Origin: JBFLVQ01 sp040758525 | GTDB taxonomy: Bacteria; Acidobacteriota; Blastocatellia; Chloracidobacteriales; JADJPF01 | Assembly (NCBI GenBank): GCA_040758525.1 | Contig: JBFLVQ010000528.1 | Coordinates: 1-6,727, forward strand | Reading direction: 5' to 3' | Length of the DNA: 6,727 nucleotides | Part shown: in pieces, positions 1-6,324 of the stretch | Numbering within the stretch: position 1 is the first letter of the stretch | Layout of the letters: each line of letters starts with the position of its first letter | The notes under the pieces: model-generated | Database searches by the model: none | What the model was told of the DNA's origin: nothing | What the model saw: the letters and a program-made list of their open reading frames with translations, nothing else | Translations under genes and position numbers: made by a program

Positions 1-294
1 AATACCAAAGAAATGAAAAGGAAAATCCTTAAGAATTGGCGAAGAGAGGAAATTCTCAAGCGGTGCTAGTTCTGGTGAAAGTTTAAGCGATACTAACTCA
101 TCATAATTACGGCCTAATACCTCGGCCATCCGTACAATCTTCTCGGTTTTAGGATATTTCTTACCACGCTCAATCTCGGTAACATATGAAGGCGAAAGGT
201 CACAGCGCACGGCAAAGTCCGTCAGTGACATTCCTTGCCCCTCACGAAATTTCTTCAATTTCATACCGAAGATTACCGGAACATTGAGACTCAT
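1..294 (-). CDS. XRE-family helix-turn-helix transcriptional regulator (N-terminal part, runs off the window)
   Basis: Only the first 98 codons lie inside the window, and the frame is still open at base 1. Residues 11-65 form a Cro/C1-type HTH domain: a first helix around MKLKKFRE, the helix-turn-helix over SLTDFAVRCDLSPSYVTEIE, then the typical RGKKYPK turn and a closing helix that ends near YDELVSLKL. Such domains bind operator DNA, often as dimers. The tail after the HTH (SPELAPLENFLSSPILKDFP and on) continues without a stop, so this is not a minimal HTH protein. It recalls long XRE regulators with a C-terminal sensory or metallopeptidase-like region, but that part is not visible. The ATG at 294 was chosen because its leader matches that of the kinase gene. 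ATG 264 is in frame but has no Shine-Dalgarno site. The Shine-Dalgarno site at the chosen start is itself weak (GTGGA). The gene diverges from the kinase across about 500 bp. Confidence 0.85.
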   Translation of the reverse strand, partial: MSLNVPVIFGMKLKKFREGQGMSLTDFAVRCDLSPSYVTEIERGKKYPKTEKIVRMAEVLGRNYDELVSLKLSPELAPLENFLSSPILKDFPFHFFGI

Positions 295-312
295 CTATCT
301 GTCGTCCACTCT
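292..312 (-). repeat. Leader block A at the HTH regulator start (matches leader block B)
   Basis: Read on the minus strand this is AGAGTGGA, one extra C, then GACAGATAGATG, ending in the regulator's start codon. It matches the plus-strand leader of the kinase at 776-795 in all 20 aligned bases, with one inserted base. Both copies include the start codon and the weak GTGGA ribosome-binding element. Confidence 0.7.
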
Positions 313-364
313 CGGAATAGCTCTCTTTACCGACTCAGACCAGTACAACCTAGGCTTTTCGATA

Positions 365-379
365 CTAGCATTTTGCTAG
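365..379. promoter_or_regulatory. Short perfect inverted repeat upstream of the HTH regulator
   Basis: CTAGCA, a 3-nt TTT spacer, then TGCTAG: 6-bp perfect arms. It lies about 70 bp upstream of the regulator's ATG and would fall in its 5' leader if the candidate promoter at 410-438 is used. It could be an operator half-site pair (autoregulation is common for XRE proteins) or a small RNA hairpin. No U-tract follows it on either strand, so it is not a terminator. Confidence 0.35.
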
Positions 380-409
380 GGTGATTGCAAACCTTCCCCA
401 TTCGCCTCT

Positions 410-438
410 AGTGTAACATCGCTATAAGCTTATAACCA
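410..438 (-). promoter_or_regulatory. Candidate leftward promoter for the HTH regulator, overlapping a 12-bp palindrome
   Basis: On the minus strand TGGTTA (438-433) and TACACT (415-410) are separated by 17 nt. This gives a fair -10 and a poor -35 box. The perfect palindrome TATAAGCTTATA (423-434) lies in the spacer and touches the -35 box, where a repressor operator would often sit. Upstream on that strand the DNA is very A/T-rich (about 439-480), like an UP element. Support is by pattern only. Confidence 0.25.
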
Positions 439-515
439 TTTTTAATTTTATTTTAGCTATTAGTAATTTTTTTATATTTAGCGAATCTTCGCATAACTAA
501 AAGGATGGACTAGGT

Positions 516-556
516 AATACCCCTATTAAGGGAATACCCCAATTAAAATACACCCC
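516..556. repeat. Cluster of three AATACCCC-type direct repeats
   Basis: AATACCCC occurs at 516-523 and 533-540, and a variant AATACACCCC at 547-556. The first two are followed by TATTAA and AATTAA, so the repeat unit extends to roughly 13-14 nt. Starts are 17 and 14 bp apart. CCCT/AGGG at 521-532 also adds a small inverted element. The cluster lies just upstream of the candidate kinase promoter (-35 at 570), a position suited to binding of an activator or response regulator to direct repeats. The function is inferred. Confidence 0.4.
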
Positions 557-569
557 TCACCCCATTTAC

Positions 570-598
570 TTGGCATCGCATCACTTCTTAAATAGAGT
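570..598 (+). promoter_or_regulatory. Candidate sigma70-type promoter for the hybrid kinase
   Basis: TTGGCA at 570-575 and TAGAGT at 593-598 with a 17-nt spacer. Transcription would start near 605 and leave a leader of about 185 nt before the kinase ATG. The -10 box is imperfect and other starts are possible. Confidence 0.3.
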
Positions 599-650
599 AG
601 GAATAGAATCAAGGTGAAACGTAGGTCTCAGGGCAGCTATTGAACTCAGA

Positions 651-677
651 GTTATAAAAGTCCTCACCTTTTACAAC
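651..677 (+). promoter_or_regulatory. Possible hairpin in the kinase 5' leader
   Basis: GTTATAAAAG (651-660) and CTTTTACAAC (668-677) are complementary at 9 of 10 positions around a 7-nt loop. The one mismatch is A/C on the plus strand and would be a G-U wobble in a minus-strand transcript. No U-tract follows, so a terminator is unlikely. No known riboswitch is recognised around it. Confidence 0.25.
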
Positions 678-775
678 TAACCCTTTCGGCAAAGCAAATA
701 CAGAGAATCCAGGTCGTATAACGCGTCCTAGGATCCCACTAACCGGTCAGTGTGAGCGAGAGAGGGTGTTTATTA

Positions 776-795
776 AGAGTGGAGACAGATAGATG
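776..795 (+). repeat. Leader block B at the hybrid kinase start (matches leader block A)
   Basis: AGAGTGGA followed directly by GACAGATAGATG, ending with the kinase ATG. GGAG at 781-784, 8 nt before the ATG, is the likely Shine-Dalgarno site. The same block, with one additional C, precedes and includes the start codon of the divergent HTH regulator. The two genes therefore have near-identical translation-initiation regions, although their coding sequences are unrelated. Confidence 0.7.
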
Positions 796-3378
796 CAATC
801 TGAGCAAAAAGCCAATATATTGTTAGTCGATGACCATATCGAAAACCTACTTGCTCTCGAAGCCACCCTAAGCGGCTTGGGTGAGCAGATTGTTAAAGCC
901 CAGAGTGGTGAGGAAGCTCTTAAGTATCTGCTTACTTGGGATTTTGCTGTAATACTGCTGGATATAAACATGCCTGGGCTAGATGGTTTTGAGACCGCAG
1001 CAATGATCCGTGCGCGTGAACGTTCTCACCATACCCCGATCATTTTTCTCACTGGTATTAACTGGGAGGATTCTCATATTACCAAGGGCTACTTATTGGG
1101 CGCAGTAGACTATATTTTCAAACCTTTTTCTCCTGAGATATTGAAAGCAAAGGTAGCTGTCTTTATCGAACTATTCAAAAAGACTGAGAAGGTAAAAGAG
1201 CAGGCTAAACTGCTCTGTCAGCTTGAACGCTACAAGCATGAAAGGGAGCAGGCTGAGACTTTAGCAGCACTAGATATTAGCGAAGAGCGCTTTCGTACCA
1301 CCTTTGAGTCAGCCGCGATCGGTATTGCACTAGTGGATCTAACAGGTCAGATAGTAGAAAGTAATGTGGCGCTTGAGCAGATGCTTGGTTACCAACGTAG
1401 CGAATTGTGTGGCTCAAGTCTAAATCGATTTATTCATCCTGATGATCCAATGGCGGACAAGGATCTTTCCCAACAGTTGATCGAGCACAATGGCGATCAT
1501 TACCAAACAGAAAGCCGTTACTTGCATAAAAATGGCCAATCCATCTGGGGCCGTTTGACGGTTTCACTGGTGCGAGATACACGTGGCGCGCCACCATTCG
1601 CAATTATCATGATCGAAAACATCACAGAACACCGTCAAGCACAGGAGGAGTTGGAGACACGTGCACGCCAACAGGCAGTAGTGGCACATCTAGGCCAATG
1701 TGCGCTTTCTGGTAGTGATCTAAATACCCTGATGAATCGAGCGGTAGAGACAGTAGCACAAACATTGGAAGTGGAATATGGCAAGATCTTGGAATATCTC
1801 CCAGAAGAGTATGCTCTATTGCTACGCGCGGGTAGTGGCTGGCGAGAAGGTTATGTAGGACGCACACGTATTAGCGCAGGGGCTAATACACAGGCTGGCT
1901 ACACACTATTAATGCTCTCTAACGAGCCAGTAATTGTTGAGGATCTACGTACTGAGACCCGTTTCAAAGTACCCGCGCTGCTACGTGATCATGGCGTAGT
2001 AAGCAGTATGAGTGTAATCATACATGGCCAACAATATCCTTTTGGTGTGTTAGGCGCACATAGCCAGCGAAAACGCAAATTTACCAATAATGATATACAT
2101 TTCCTACAGGCTGTCGCTAATGTGCTTGCTACCGCAATTGAGCGTAAGCGTGGTGAAGAGGAACGTGCTCAGCTATTGGTGCGCGAACAAGAAGCGCGTC
2201 GTGAAGCAGAATCAGCTAGTCGTATTAAGGATGATTTTCTTGCTATTATCTCGCATGAGTTGCGTACCCCTATGACCAGCATACTGGGCTGGACAGAGTT
2301 GCTACGCAATGGTGAACTGGATGAGAGCACGGCAAACTGTGCGCTTGAGGCAATCGAACGAAATGCCAATCTACAGGTACAATTGATCGAGGATCTACTC
2401 GATGTCTCACGCATTATCACTGGTAAGCTGCGTCTTAATGTTCACCCTATAGAGCTTGCACCAATTATCGAGACTGCTATTAATGCCGCGCTTCCTGCCG
2501 CTGAAGTAAAGAAGATCCAAATTGTGCGCACACTTGATTATAATGCTGGCACGATTATAGGCGACCTAGATCGGCTACAGCAGATAGTTGGTAACCTGCT
2601 CTCGAACGCAATCAAATTCACACCCACAGGTGGGCATGTTGAAGTGAGTCTAGCTCGTGTTAACAGTAGTCTGCGCATTACAGTAAAAGATACTGGCAAG
2701 GGTATCAATCGCGAGTTTCTTCCCTATGTCTTTGATCGTTTCCGTCAAGCCGATAGTACTAGTACACGTGCGCATGGTGGATTAGGGCTAGGATTAGCAA
2801 TTGTACGTCATCTAGTAGAATTACATGGTGGCACGGTGCAGGCAACCAGCGATGGCGAACAATGTGGCGCTACCTTTACGGTTGAACTTCCTTGTTGTGC
2901 TACCCACATGGATACTCACCAGAGACCCGACTATGATACGATATCTCAAAATGCTATCTTAAACTACTCACAGGTATTGCACGCATTGCGTGTGCTGGTT
3001 GTTGATGATGAGCCGGATACACGTGAACTACTGGTGACAGCCTTGAAAAACTATGGCGCCTTTGTTAAAGCCGCCGGCTCGACCATAGAAGCACTAGAAA
3101 TTATGGATTGTTGGCAAGCAGACGTACTAGTCTCAGATATAGGTATGCCGGAAGAGGATGGTTACACACTTATTAAAAAAGTGCGGGCGCGCGCACCCGA
3201 GAAGGGCGGACAAATTCCCGCCATAGCGCTAACAGCATACACACGCGCAGAAGATCGCCAGCGCGCGCTTGCTGCTGGCTTTCAAGTACATCTGTCTAAA
3301 CCTATTGAACTCGCCGAACTGGCGCAAGCAGTAGCATATTTGAGAATTAATTTAGCTAAATCCAAAGCTATGTATTAG
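793..3378 (+). CDS. Soluble multi-sensor hybrid histidine kinase, REC-PAS-GAF-HisKA-HATPase_c-REC
   Basis: This 861-residue cytoplasmic protein shows no membrane segment. An N-terminal receiver (about 8-125) has acidic D13/D14, phosphoacceptor D57 (ILLDINMPG), T87 and K110. A helical linker follows (about 126-162), then a PAS domain (about 163-282), a GAF domain (about 305-450) and a charged, probably coiled-coil connector. The HisKA domain carries H488 in SHELRTP. The ATPase domain shows the N box (N601/N605, NLLSNAIKF), G1 box (DTGKGI, D633), F box (FDRFRQAD) and G2 box (GGLGLGL, 662-668). A C-terminal receiver (about 732-850) has D738/D739, D782, T814 and K836. All residues needed for autophosphorylation and phosphotransfer are present. 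It probably senses an internal ligand through PAS/GAF and passes phosphate from H488 to D782, while the first receiver supplies regulatory input. The ATG at 793 follows GGAG by 8 nt. A PilZ-like gene lies 97 bp downstream on the same strand. The signal and the output partner are unknown. Confidence 0.95.
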   Translation: MQSEQKANILLVDDHIENLLALEATLSGLGEQIVKAQSGEEALKYLLTWDFAVILLDINMPGLDGFETAAMIRARERSHHTPIIFLTGINWEDSHITKGYLLGAVDYIFKPFSPEILKAKVAVFIELFKKTEKVKEQAKLLCQLERYKHEREQAETLAALDISEERFRTTFESAAIGIALVDLTGQIVESNVALEQMLGYQRSELCGSSLNRFIHPDDPMADKDLSQQLIEHNGDHYQTESRYLHKNGQSIWGRLTVSLVRDTRGAPPFAIIMIENITEHRQAQEELETRARQQAVVAHLGQCALSGSDLNTLMNRAVETVAQTLEVEYGKILEYLPEEYALLLRAGSGWREGYVGRTRISAGANTQAGYTLLMLSNEPVIVEDLRTETRFKVPALLRDHGVVSSMSVIIHGQQYPFGVLGAHSQRKRKFTNNDIHFLQAVANVLATAIERKRGEEERAQLLVREQEARREAESASRIKDDFLAIISHELRTPMTSILGWTELLRNGELDESTANCALEAIERNANLQVQLIEDLLDVSRIITGKLRLNVHPIELAPIIETAINAALPAAEVKKIQIVRTLDYNAGTIIGDLDRLQQIVGNLLSNAIKFTPTGGHVEVSLARVNSSLRITVKDTGKGINREFLPYVFDRFRQADSTSTRAHGGLGLGLAIVRHLVELHGGTVQATSDGEQCGATFTVELPCCATHMDTHQRPDYDTISQNAILNYSQVLHALRVLVVDDEPDTRELLVTALKNYGAFVKAAGSTIEALEIMDCWQADVLVSDIGMPEEDGYTLIKKVRARAPEKGGQIPAIALTAYTRAEDRQRALAAGFQVHLSKPIELAELAQAVAYLRINLAKSKAMY

Positions 3379-3463
3379 ACCGTGCCATTACGTAGTACTG
3401 GTGGTGGATTAAGAAAAAGCTTCTACAAATTTGCCACCCACCATTGAATCAATCTGTAATGTC

Positions 3464-3469
3464 AGGAGG
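3464..3469 (+). promoter_or_regulatory. Consensus Shine-Dalgarno site that fixes the start of the PilZ-like gene
   Basis: A perfect AGGAGG lies 6 nt before the ATG at 3476. The reading frame is open upstream to a TTG at 3431, but that codon has no comparable site, so the shorter protein is preferred. Confidence 0.8.
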
Positions 3470-3475
3470 CAGATA

Positions 3476-3889
3476 ATGGAATTCGATCAAAGGGTGCCAG
3501 TACGCATAGATAGGCTTATTGAGAATGGGCAATTAAGGCCACACCGAAGGCTGAGATGCTCTTTCCCAATTATTATCAAAGGATGCAATATACTAGGCCA
3601 GCATTACGATGAATTAGCACTAGTAGAAGATATAGGACGGCGTGGACTCTGCTTTAGAACTAATCAGGCGCTTATTCCTGGCTCTATCTGTACACTCTAC
3701 AAGACCGAAGATGATCTTGATCCAATCGCCACCTGCGAGATTGTCTGGGCCAGGCCTTGGGATATTGGGATCAAGAAAGTAGGTGCTCAACTTGTTGGTG
3801 ACAACCTTTCTTGGGTACGTTTTCTGGTTCGTGATATAGTGGTCTTGCCAACAAGCAGAACTAGCCCTAACAAGAGCCTAATCCATTAA
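3476..3889 (+). CDS. PilZ-like domain protein with an altered c-di-GMP signature
   Basis: This small 137-residue protein is predicted to be cytoplasmic, with a beta-rich pattern typical of stand-alone PilZ domains. An arginine cluster (R21-P-H-R-R25, then R27) precedes the first strand (SFPIIIKG). The second motif is E-D-I-G-R-R-G (51-57), then LCFRTNQALIPGS, a strand-turn region, CEIVWARPW (87-95) and VGAQLV near 102-107. Canonical PilZ domains bind c-di-GMP through RxxxR and [D/N]xSxxG. Here the arginine motif is present, but Ser is Gly at position 54 (D52-x-G-x-x-G57), so binding may be weak or lost. Many stand-alone PilZ-like proteins of this shape act as adaptors without ligand. Five cysteines in 137 residues (28, 37, 59, 72, 87) are unusual for a cytoplasmic domain. 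It lies 97 bp after the kinase on the same strand, with no convincing terminator between, so it may be co-expressed and could act downstream of it. The PilZ fold is a confident-to-moderate call; the role is inferred. Confidence 0.7.
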   Translation: MEFDQRVPVRIDRLIENGQLRPHRRLRCSFPIIIKGCNILGQHYDELALVEDIGRRGLCFRTNQALIPGSICTLYKTEDDLDPIATCEIVWARPWDIGIKKVGAQLVGDNLSWVRFLVRDIVVLPTSRTSPNKSLIH

Positions 3890-3939
3890 TCGATAGATCC
3901 TGTTTAGCGTGCCTATAATCAATATGAAACTGCCATTTC

Positions 3940-3963
3940 GTAGATAGCCTAAAGCTTGTCTAC
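3940..3963. terminator. Weak stem-loop between the convergent PilZ-like and flavin reductase genes
   Basis: GTAGATA (3940-3946) can pair with TGTCTAC (3957-3963), with one G-U wobble, and an inner GC/GC extension is possible around a CTAAA loop. It is in the 82-bp gap where two genes converge, so it could end transcripts from both sides. No U-tract follows on either strand, so it is at best a non-canonical terminator. Confidence 0.25.
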
Positions 3964-3971
3964 CCAAACGA

Positions 3972-4451
3972 TTATTTAAGTTGACGGTAACCCCTTGAGT
4001 ACCAGAGTAAGGGCTCTCCTTCGCAAGAACCAGTAGCTTCGACCTTGCCAACGAAAATGCTATGATCGCCGCCATCATAACTGGCATGCAGAGAGCAATC
4101 CATCCAGGCAAGCGATTTATCTAGAATAGGTGCACCAGTAATCTCCTGATGGTATGGAATGCCTAATAAATAGTTCCCCTCTTCACCATGAAAACCAGCT
4201 CCCTGGCTAGAAATAGCCTCCTGTTCTGTATTGAGGATCATTACCCCAAAAGCTTGCTGTTCAACAATACGTCCATGTGTGCGAGTATGCTTGGCTACCG
4301 CAACCATAATCAATGGTGGTTCAAGAGAAAGAGAACAAAAGGAGGAGGCTGTCATCGCATGTATGCCACCCTCGCGGCGTGTGGTGATGACGGTGATGCC
4401 ACTCGCCCAATGACTGAACGTCTGTTTGAACTCCTCTTTTGTAATGGCCAT
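3972..4451 (-). CDS. Flavin reductase-like, FMN-binding domain protein
   Basis: At 159 residues this is the usual length for the single-domain flavin reductase family (the HpaC/DIM6/NTAB-like split-barrel fold). These enzymes bind FMN or FAD and reduce it with NAD(P)H, commonly to feed a two-component monooxygenase. Family motifs appear in order: SGITVITTR (17-25), HAMTASSFCSLSLEPPLIMV (31-50; the Ser/Thr-rich stretch contacts flavin phosphate), FGVMILNTEQE (68-78), GAPILDKSLAWMDCSL (106-121), GDHSIFVGKV (128-137, the conserved GDH) and PLLWYSRGYRQL (147-158). The ATG at 4451 has AAGGAG (4463-4458) 6 nt upstream. It has its own promoter just past the terminator of the preceding gene, so it is probably monocistronic, and it converges on the PilZ-like gene. 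No monooxygenase partner lies in the window, so the substrate is unknown. It could also be a flavoprotein oxidoreductase of the same fold rather than a true flavin reductase. Confidence 0.92.
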   Translation of the reverse strand: MAITKEEFKQTFSHWASGITVITTRREGGIHAMTASSFCSLSLEPPLIMVAVAKHTRTHGRIVEQQAFGVMILNTEQEAISSQGAGFHGEEGNYLLGIPYHQEITGAPILDKSLAWMDCSLHASYDGGDHSIFVGKVEATGSCEGEPLLWYSRGYRQLK

Positions 4452-4495
4452 AAAATTCTCCTTAAATCAGAAGTAATACGTGTGATGCTACTACC

Positions 4496-4507
4496 TCACA
4501 ATTGTGA
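4496..4507. promoter_or_regulatory. 12-bp perfect palindrome in the flavin reductase leader
   Basis: TCACAATTGTGA is fully self-complementary and lies 45-56 bp upstream of the flavin reductase ATG, inside the transcript predicted from the promoter at 4560-4587. A dimeric repressor bound here would block elongation or initiation, as with redox- or ligand-responsive MarR/TetR-type regulators. No regulator gene is adjacent, so this is a pattern-based candidate only. Confidence 0.4.
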
Positions 4508-4559
4508 AAGCTAATTTCGAATTAAAACGACAGGTGATACCAAGTGATTTTGTTAGGTA

Positions 4560-4587
4560 AGTATATCACTGACGAGCAAAGGGTCAA
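4560..4587 (-). promoter_or_regulatory. Sigma70-type promoter of the flavin reductase gene
   Basis: On the minus strand TTGACC (4587-4582) and TATACT (4565-4560) are separated by 16 nt, close to the consensus at both boxes. Transcription would start near 4553 and give a leader of about 100 nt. It begins just beyond the U-tract of the preceding gene's terminator, so the two units look transcriptionally separate. Confidence 0.6.
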
Positions 4588-4597
4588 TTGAAAGCGC

Positions 4598-4636
4598 AAA
4601 AAAACCGCCTAGGGATCGATTTGTAATCCCTAGGCG
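4598..4636 (-). terminator. Strong intrinsic terminator of the 548-residue repeat protein gene
   Basis: On the minus strand, perfect 11-bp arms (CGCCTAGGGAT at 4606-4616 and its complement at 4626-4636) enclose a 9-nt loop. One base later comes a run of seven T residues (complement of 4598-4604). It sits 36 bp past the stop codon at 4672. Stem and tract are textbook rho-independent, and the orientation is unambiguous because the opposite strand has no T run after the stem. Confidence 0.92.
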
Positions 4637-4671
4637 CTATTAAAACTCAACCAAGCTGAGGGTAAGGAGGT

Positions 4672-6318
4672 TTAGGTAGTGGCTGGCTGTGACAGCGTTA
4701 CCGCTCTGTTGAAGTAGTTAATTACACCAACTTCAAGCGCTGAATTGTTAAGCGCATCCAAAGCCGTACGTTGATTACTATTCAAACCACGTGCTGTACC
4801 ATTTATTGTATCTACAGTGCGTCCAATCATCTGATAGAGTGCCAACACATCTGGTACCTTCGGTGGTGTTGCGTTTAGACCAGCAACAGCCGTTTGAAGC
4901 TGCTTAACGGTATTGTTAATGGCACCTGCTGCCGCGGCGGGCAGCCGTCCACCCGATACCTGCTGTAGTAATGAGGTGATATTCTGCAGGTTCACTACAT
5001 AAGCAGCGCGTGGAGCAGCATTGGCCTGGAAGAAAGCCTGTACTCTTGCTGCGGTGGCAGGATCGTTCTTGGCAGTTCTCAGATACTGACTAATGCCTTG
5101 GCCAGCATTACCACTATAGGAGAATTGTGCTGGGTTAGCATTGGTTACTGGGAAGCCATTGAACTGTACTGTAACGGTCTGACCATTGCCATTCGGTACT
5201 TGTACAGACTGTAGTTTATCAGCAGAGTTTACCTGATAGACGATGTTGTTAGCATTGGCTTTGATACCCTGACCAGCAAGGAACTGTACTACCTGTTGAC
5301 CAAATACCTGCGATGGCTGTGCCTGTGCCTGTGAAAGCGGCTTGGCAGCATTGAAAGTAGGTAATGGATAGCGACCGGTGCCTGGATTGGCAGTGAAGGT
5401 GCTCGTGCCATTGACAGGCAGACGGTTCAGTTCATAGTTGCTTACGCCAATCGAGAGAATATCTTTCGCGGTGTTAAGCGCGGCTTGGTTACCATTGCCG
5501 GCATTAGAGAGAGCACTGATGGTCTTTCCAACTAGATCATAGACTTTATCAGCATCAGGTGGCTGTCCACCATTGGGCACATTAGCAAGCTGATTGTAGA
5601 ATGTGCAGAGCTGAGCATTGGTTTGATCGATTAGACGGTTCTGAGCCGGGGTAAGGCAAGAACTGTTCTTAAACGCGGTCAAAGCGCTAGCAAGATTCTG
5701 CACGTTGACAGCAAAATTGGCATTTGATGTTAAGTCATTCTTATAGACGTTTCTCACTTGTGCACGTTGTGCATCTGTGAGCGGTCCCTGCTGTTGTAAG
5801 AAATCCAGGATGCCCTGACGTGAGAATACGGTAGTTGGCAGATCTGCTGTGGTCTGAGCCGGTACATTGCGAGTTGGTGGCAGACCATAGAACAGCTTCA
5901 TGGTGCTGTTGGGATTATTTCTAAAGGTGATCTCGTTTACCTGATTGGTATTGGCAGAATTGACCAACACTGTTGATCTACGTGACAGATTATTGGCACC
6001 GCGCAACTGATAAGAGTTAGAAAGAAGATCGTTGAGCGGAGCAGTAAATGTGGCGCGTGGATTGAGTGATGGATTCGGTGCTACGCCTGAAGTACCACCA
6101 CTTGTGCTGGTAGTCAGGTTTGCGCTGATCTGGGATTTCATTAATGATGCGCTCAGCGCCATATCCTGAGAGGTGCGCCCAGCAGCAGTATTTGCAGAAC
6201 TAGGAATGCTCGCCTTCGGCAATGAAGTTTGTGCACTCTGGTTATCAGTTGAGTTGACACTATTAGTGGTATCAACATTAGAGACATTATTTACATTGGT
6301 ATTGTTATTGACAGGCAT
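4672..6318 (-). CDS. Internally duplicated Asn/Gln/Ala-rich protein of unknown function
   Basis: I do not recognise this 548-residue protein. Residues 1-80 are low-complexity (N, S, T, V, A) without a hydrophobic core, so there is no Sec signal peptide. No membrane segment is visible. After that come two divergent units: unit 1 about 112-302 and unit 2 about 352-545, joined by a Pro/Ala/Gln-rich linker. Each starts with a strand-like part (VLVNSANTNQ / VYQVNSADKLQ), then a helix after GQGI/RQGI, then NFAVNVQNLAS / YVVNLQNITS, and ends with VYDLVGKTIS...IGVSNY / LYQMIGRTVD...VGVINY. Charged residues are sparse, and there are only two Cys (221, 238), both in unit 1. The ATG at 6318 has AAGGAG 6 nt upstream. 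The frame also opens at a TTG at 6333, but that codon overlaps the Shine-Dalgarno site. A related gene lies directly upstream and a strong terminator follows. The composition suits a structural, surface or exported protein, but that is inference. Confidence 0.85.
   Translation of the reverse strand: MPVNNNTNVNNVSNVDTTNSVNSTDNQSAQTSLPKASIPSSANTAAGRTSQDMALSASLMKSQISANLTTSTSGGTSGVAPNPSLNPRATFTAPLNDLLSNSYQLRGANNLSRRSTVLVNSANTNQVNEITFRNNPNSTMKLFYGLPPTRNVPAQTTADLPTTVFSRQGILDFLQQQGPLTDAQRAQVRNVYKNDLTSNANFAVNVQNLASALTAFKNSSCLTPAQNRLIDQTNAQLCTFYNQLANVPNGGQPPDADKVYDLVGKTISALSNAGNGNQAALNTAKDILSIGVSNYELNRLPVNGTSTFTANPGTGRYPLPTFNAAKPLSQAQAQPSQVFGQQVVQFLAGQGIKANANNIVYQVNSADKLQSVQVPNGNGQTVTVQFNGFPVTNANPAQFSYSGNAGQGISQYLRTAKNDPATAARVQAFFQANAAPRAAYVVNLQNITSLLQQVSGGRLPAAAAGAINNTVKQLQTAVAGLNATPPKVPDVLALYQMIGRTVDTINGTARGLNSNQRTALDALNNSALEVGVINYFNRAVTLSQPATT
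4684..5265 (-). repeat. Unit 2 of the duplicated protein (residues about 352-545)
   Basis: It is recognised by matching motifs in the same order as unit 1: VNSAD, the GQGI helix, VVNLQNITS, LYQMIGRT and VGVINYFNR. Its last 62 residues align without gaps to the end of the neighbouring truncated gene, with 28 identities by my count. Boundaries are approximate and set by eye. Confidence 0.7.
5413..5985 (-). repeat. Unit 1 of the duplicated protein (residues about 112-302)
   Basis: It contains VNSANTNQ, the RQGI helix, FAVNVQNLAS, VYDLVGKTIS and IGVSNYELNR, in the same order and similar spacing as unit 2. It has diverged more and carries both cysteines of the protein. The similarity is visible only at protein level; the DNA is not obviously repeated. 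Confidence 0.65.
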
Positions 6319-6324
6319 ATGTAT

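Larger units (their letters stand above)
295..792. other. Divergent intergenic control region without a gene
   Basis: About 500 bp separate the leftward HTH regulator from the rightward kinase, and neither strand shows a credible coding frame. From left to right it holds a small hairpin (365-379), a 12-bp palindrome (423-434), a strongly A/T-rich tract (about 430-480), a cluster of AATACCCC repeats (516-556), a candidate rightward promoter (570-598), a possible leader hairpin (651-677) and the leader of the kinase gene. The length and the density of short symmetric elements suit a regulated divergent promoter region, but no individual site is proven. Confidence 0.7.

Noticed and set aside
1622..2420. 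Antisense and out-of-frame reading frames inside the kinase gene
   Set aside because: The kinase frame carries continuous domain motifs through this region; the others have none.
3400..3442. Terminator from GGTGG/CCACC pairing between the kinase and the PilZ-like gene
   Set aside because: The loop would be about 30 nt and no U-tract follows, so it is not a convincing terminator.
3431..3475. Upstream TTG start giving a 152-residue PilZ-like protein
   Set aside because: The TTG has no Shine-Dalgarno site, while the ATG at 3476 has a perfect AGGAGG 6 nt before it; the extra 15 residues also add nothing to the domain.
3383..3943. Direct repeat TGCCATT(A/T)CGTAG at 3383-3395 and 3931-3943, after the stops of both rightward genes
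   Set aside because: A 12-of-13 match between two places is expected many times by chance in a window this long.
3878..4111. Leftward reading frame overlapping the flavin reductase gene
   Set aside because: It overlaps the well-supported flavin reductase in another frame and shows no family motif or ribosome-binding site of note.
4188..4514. Rightward reading frames antisense to the flavin reductase gene
   Set aside because: They are antisense shadows of a gene with clear family motifs, and their composition looks non-biological.
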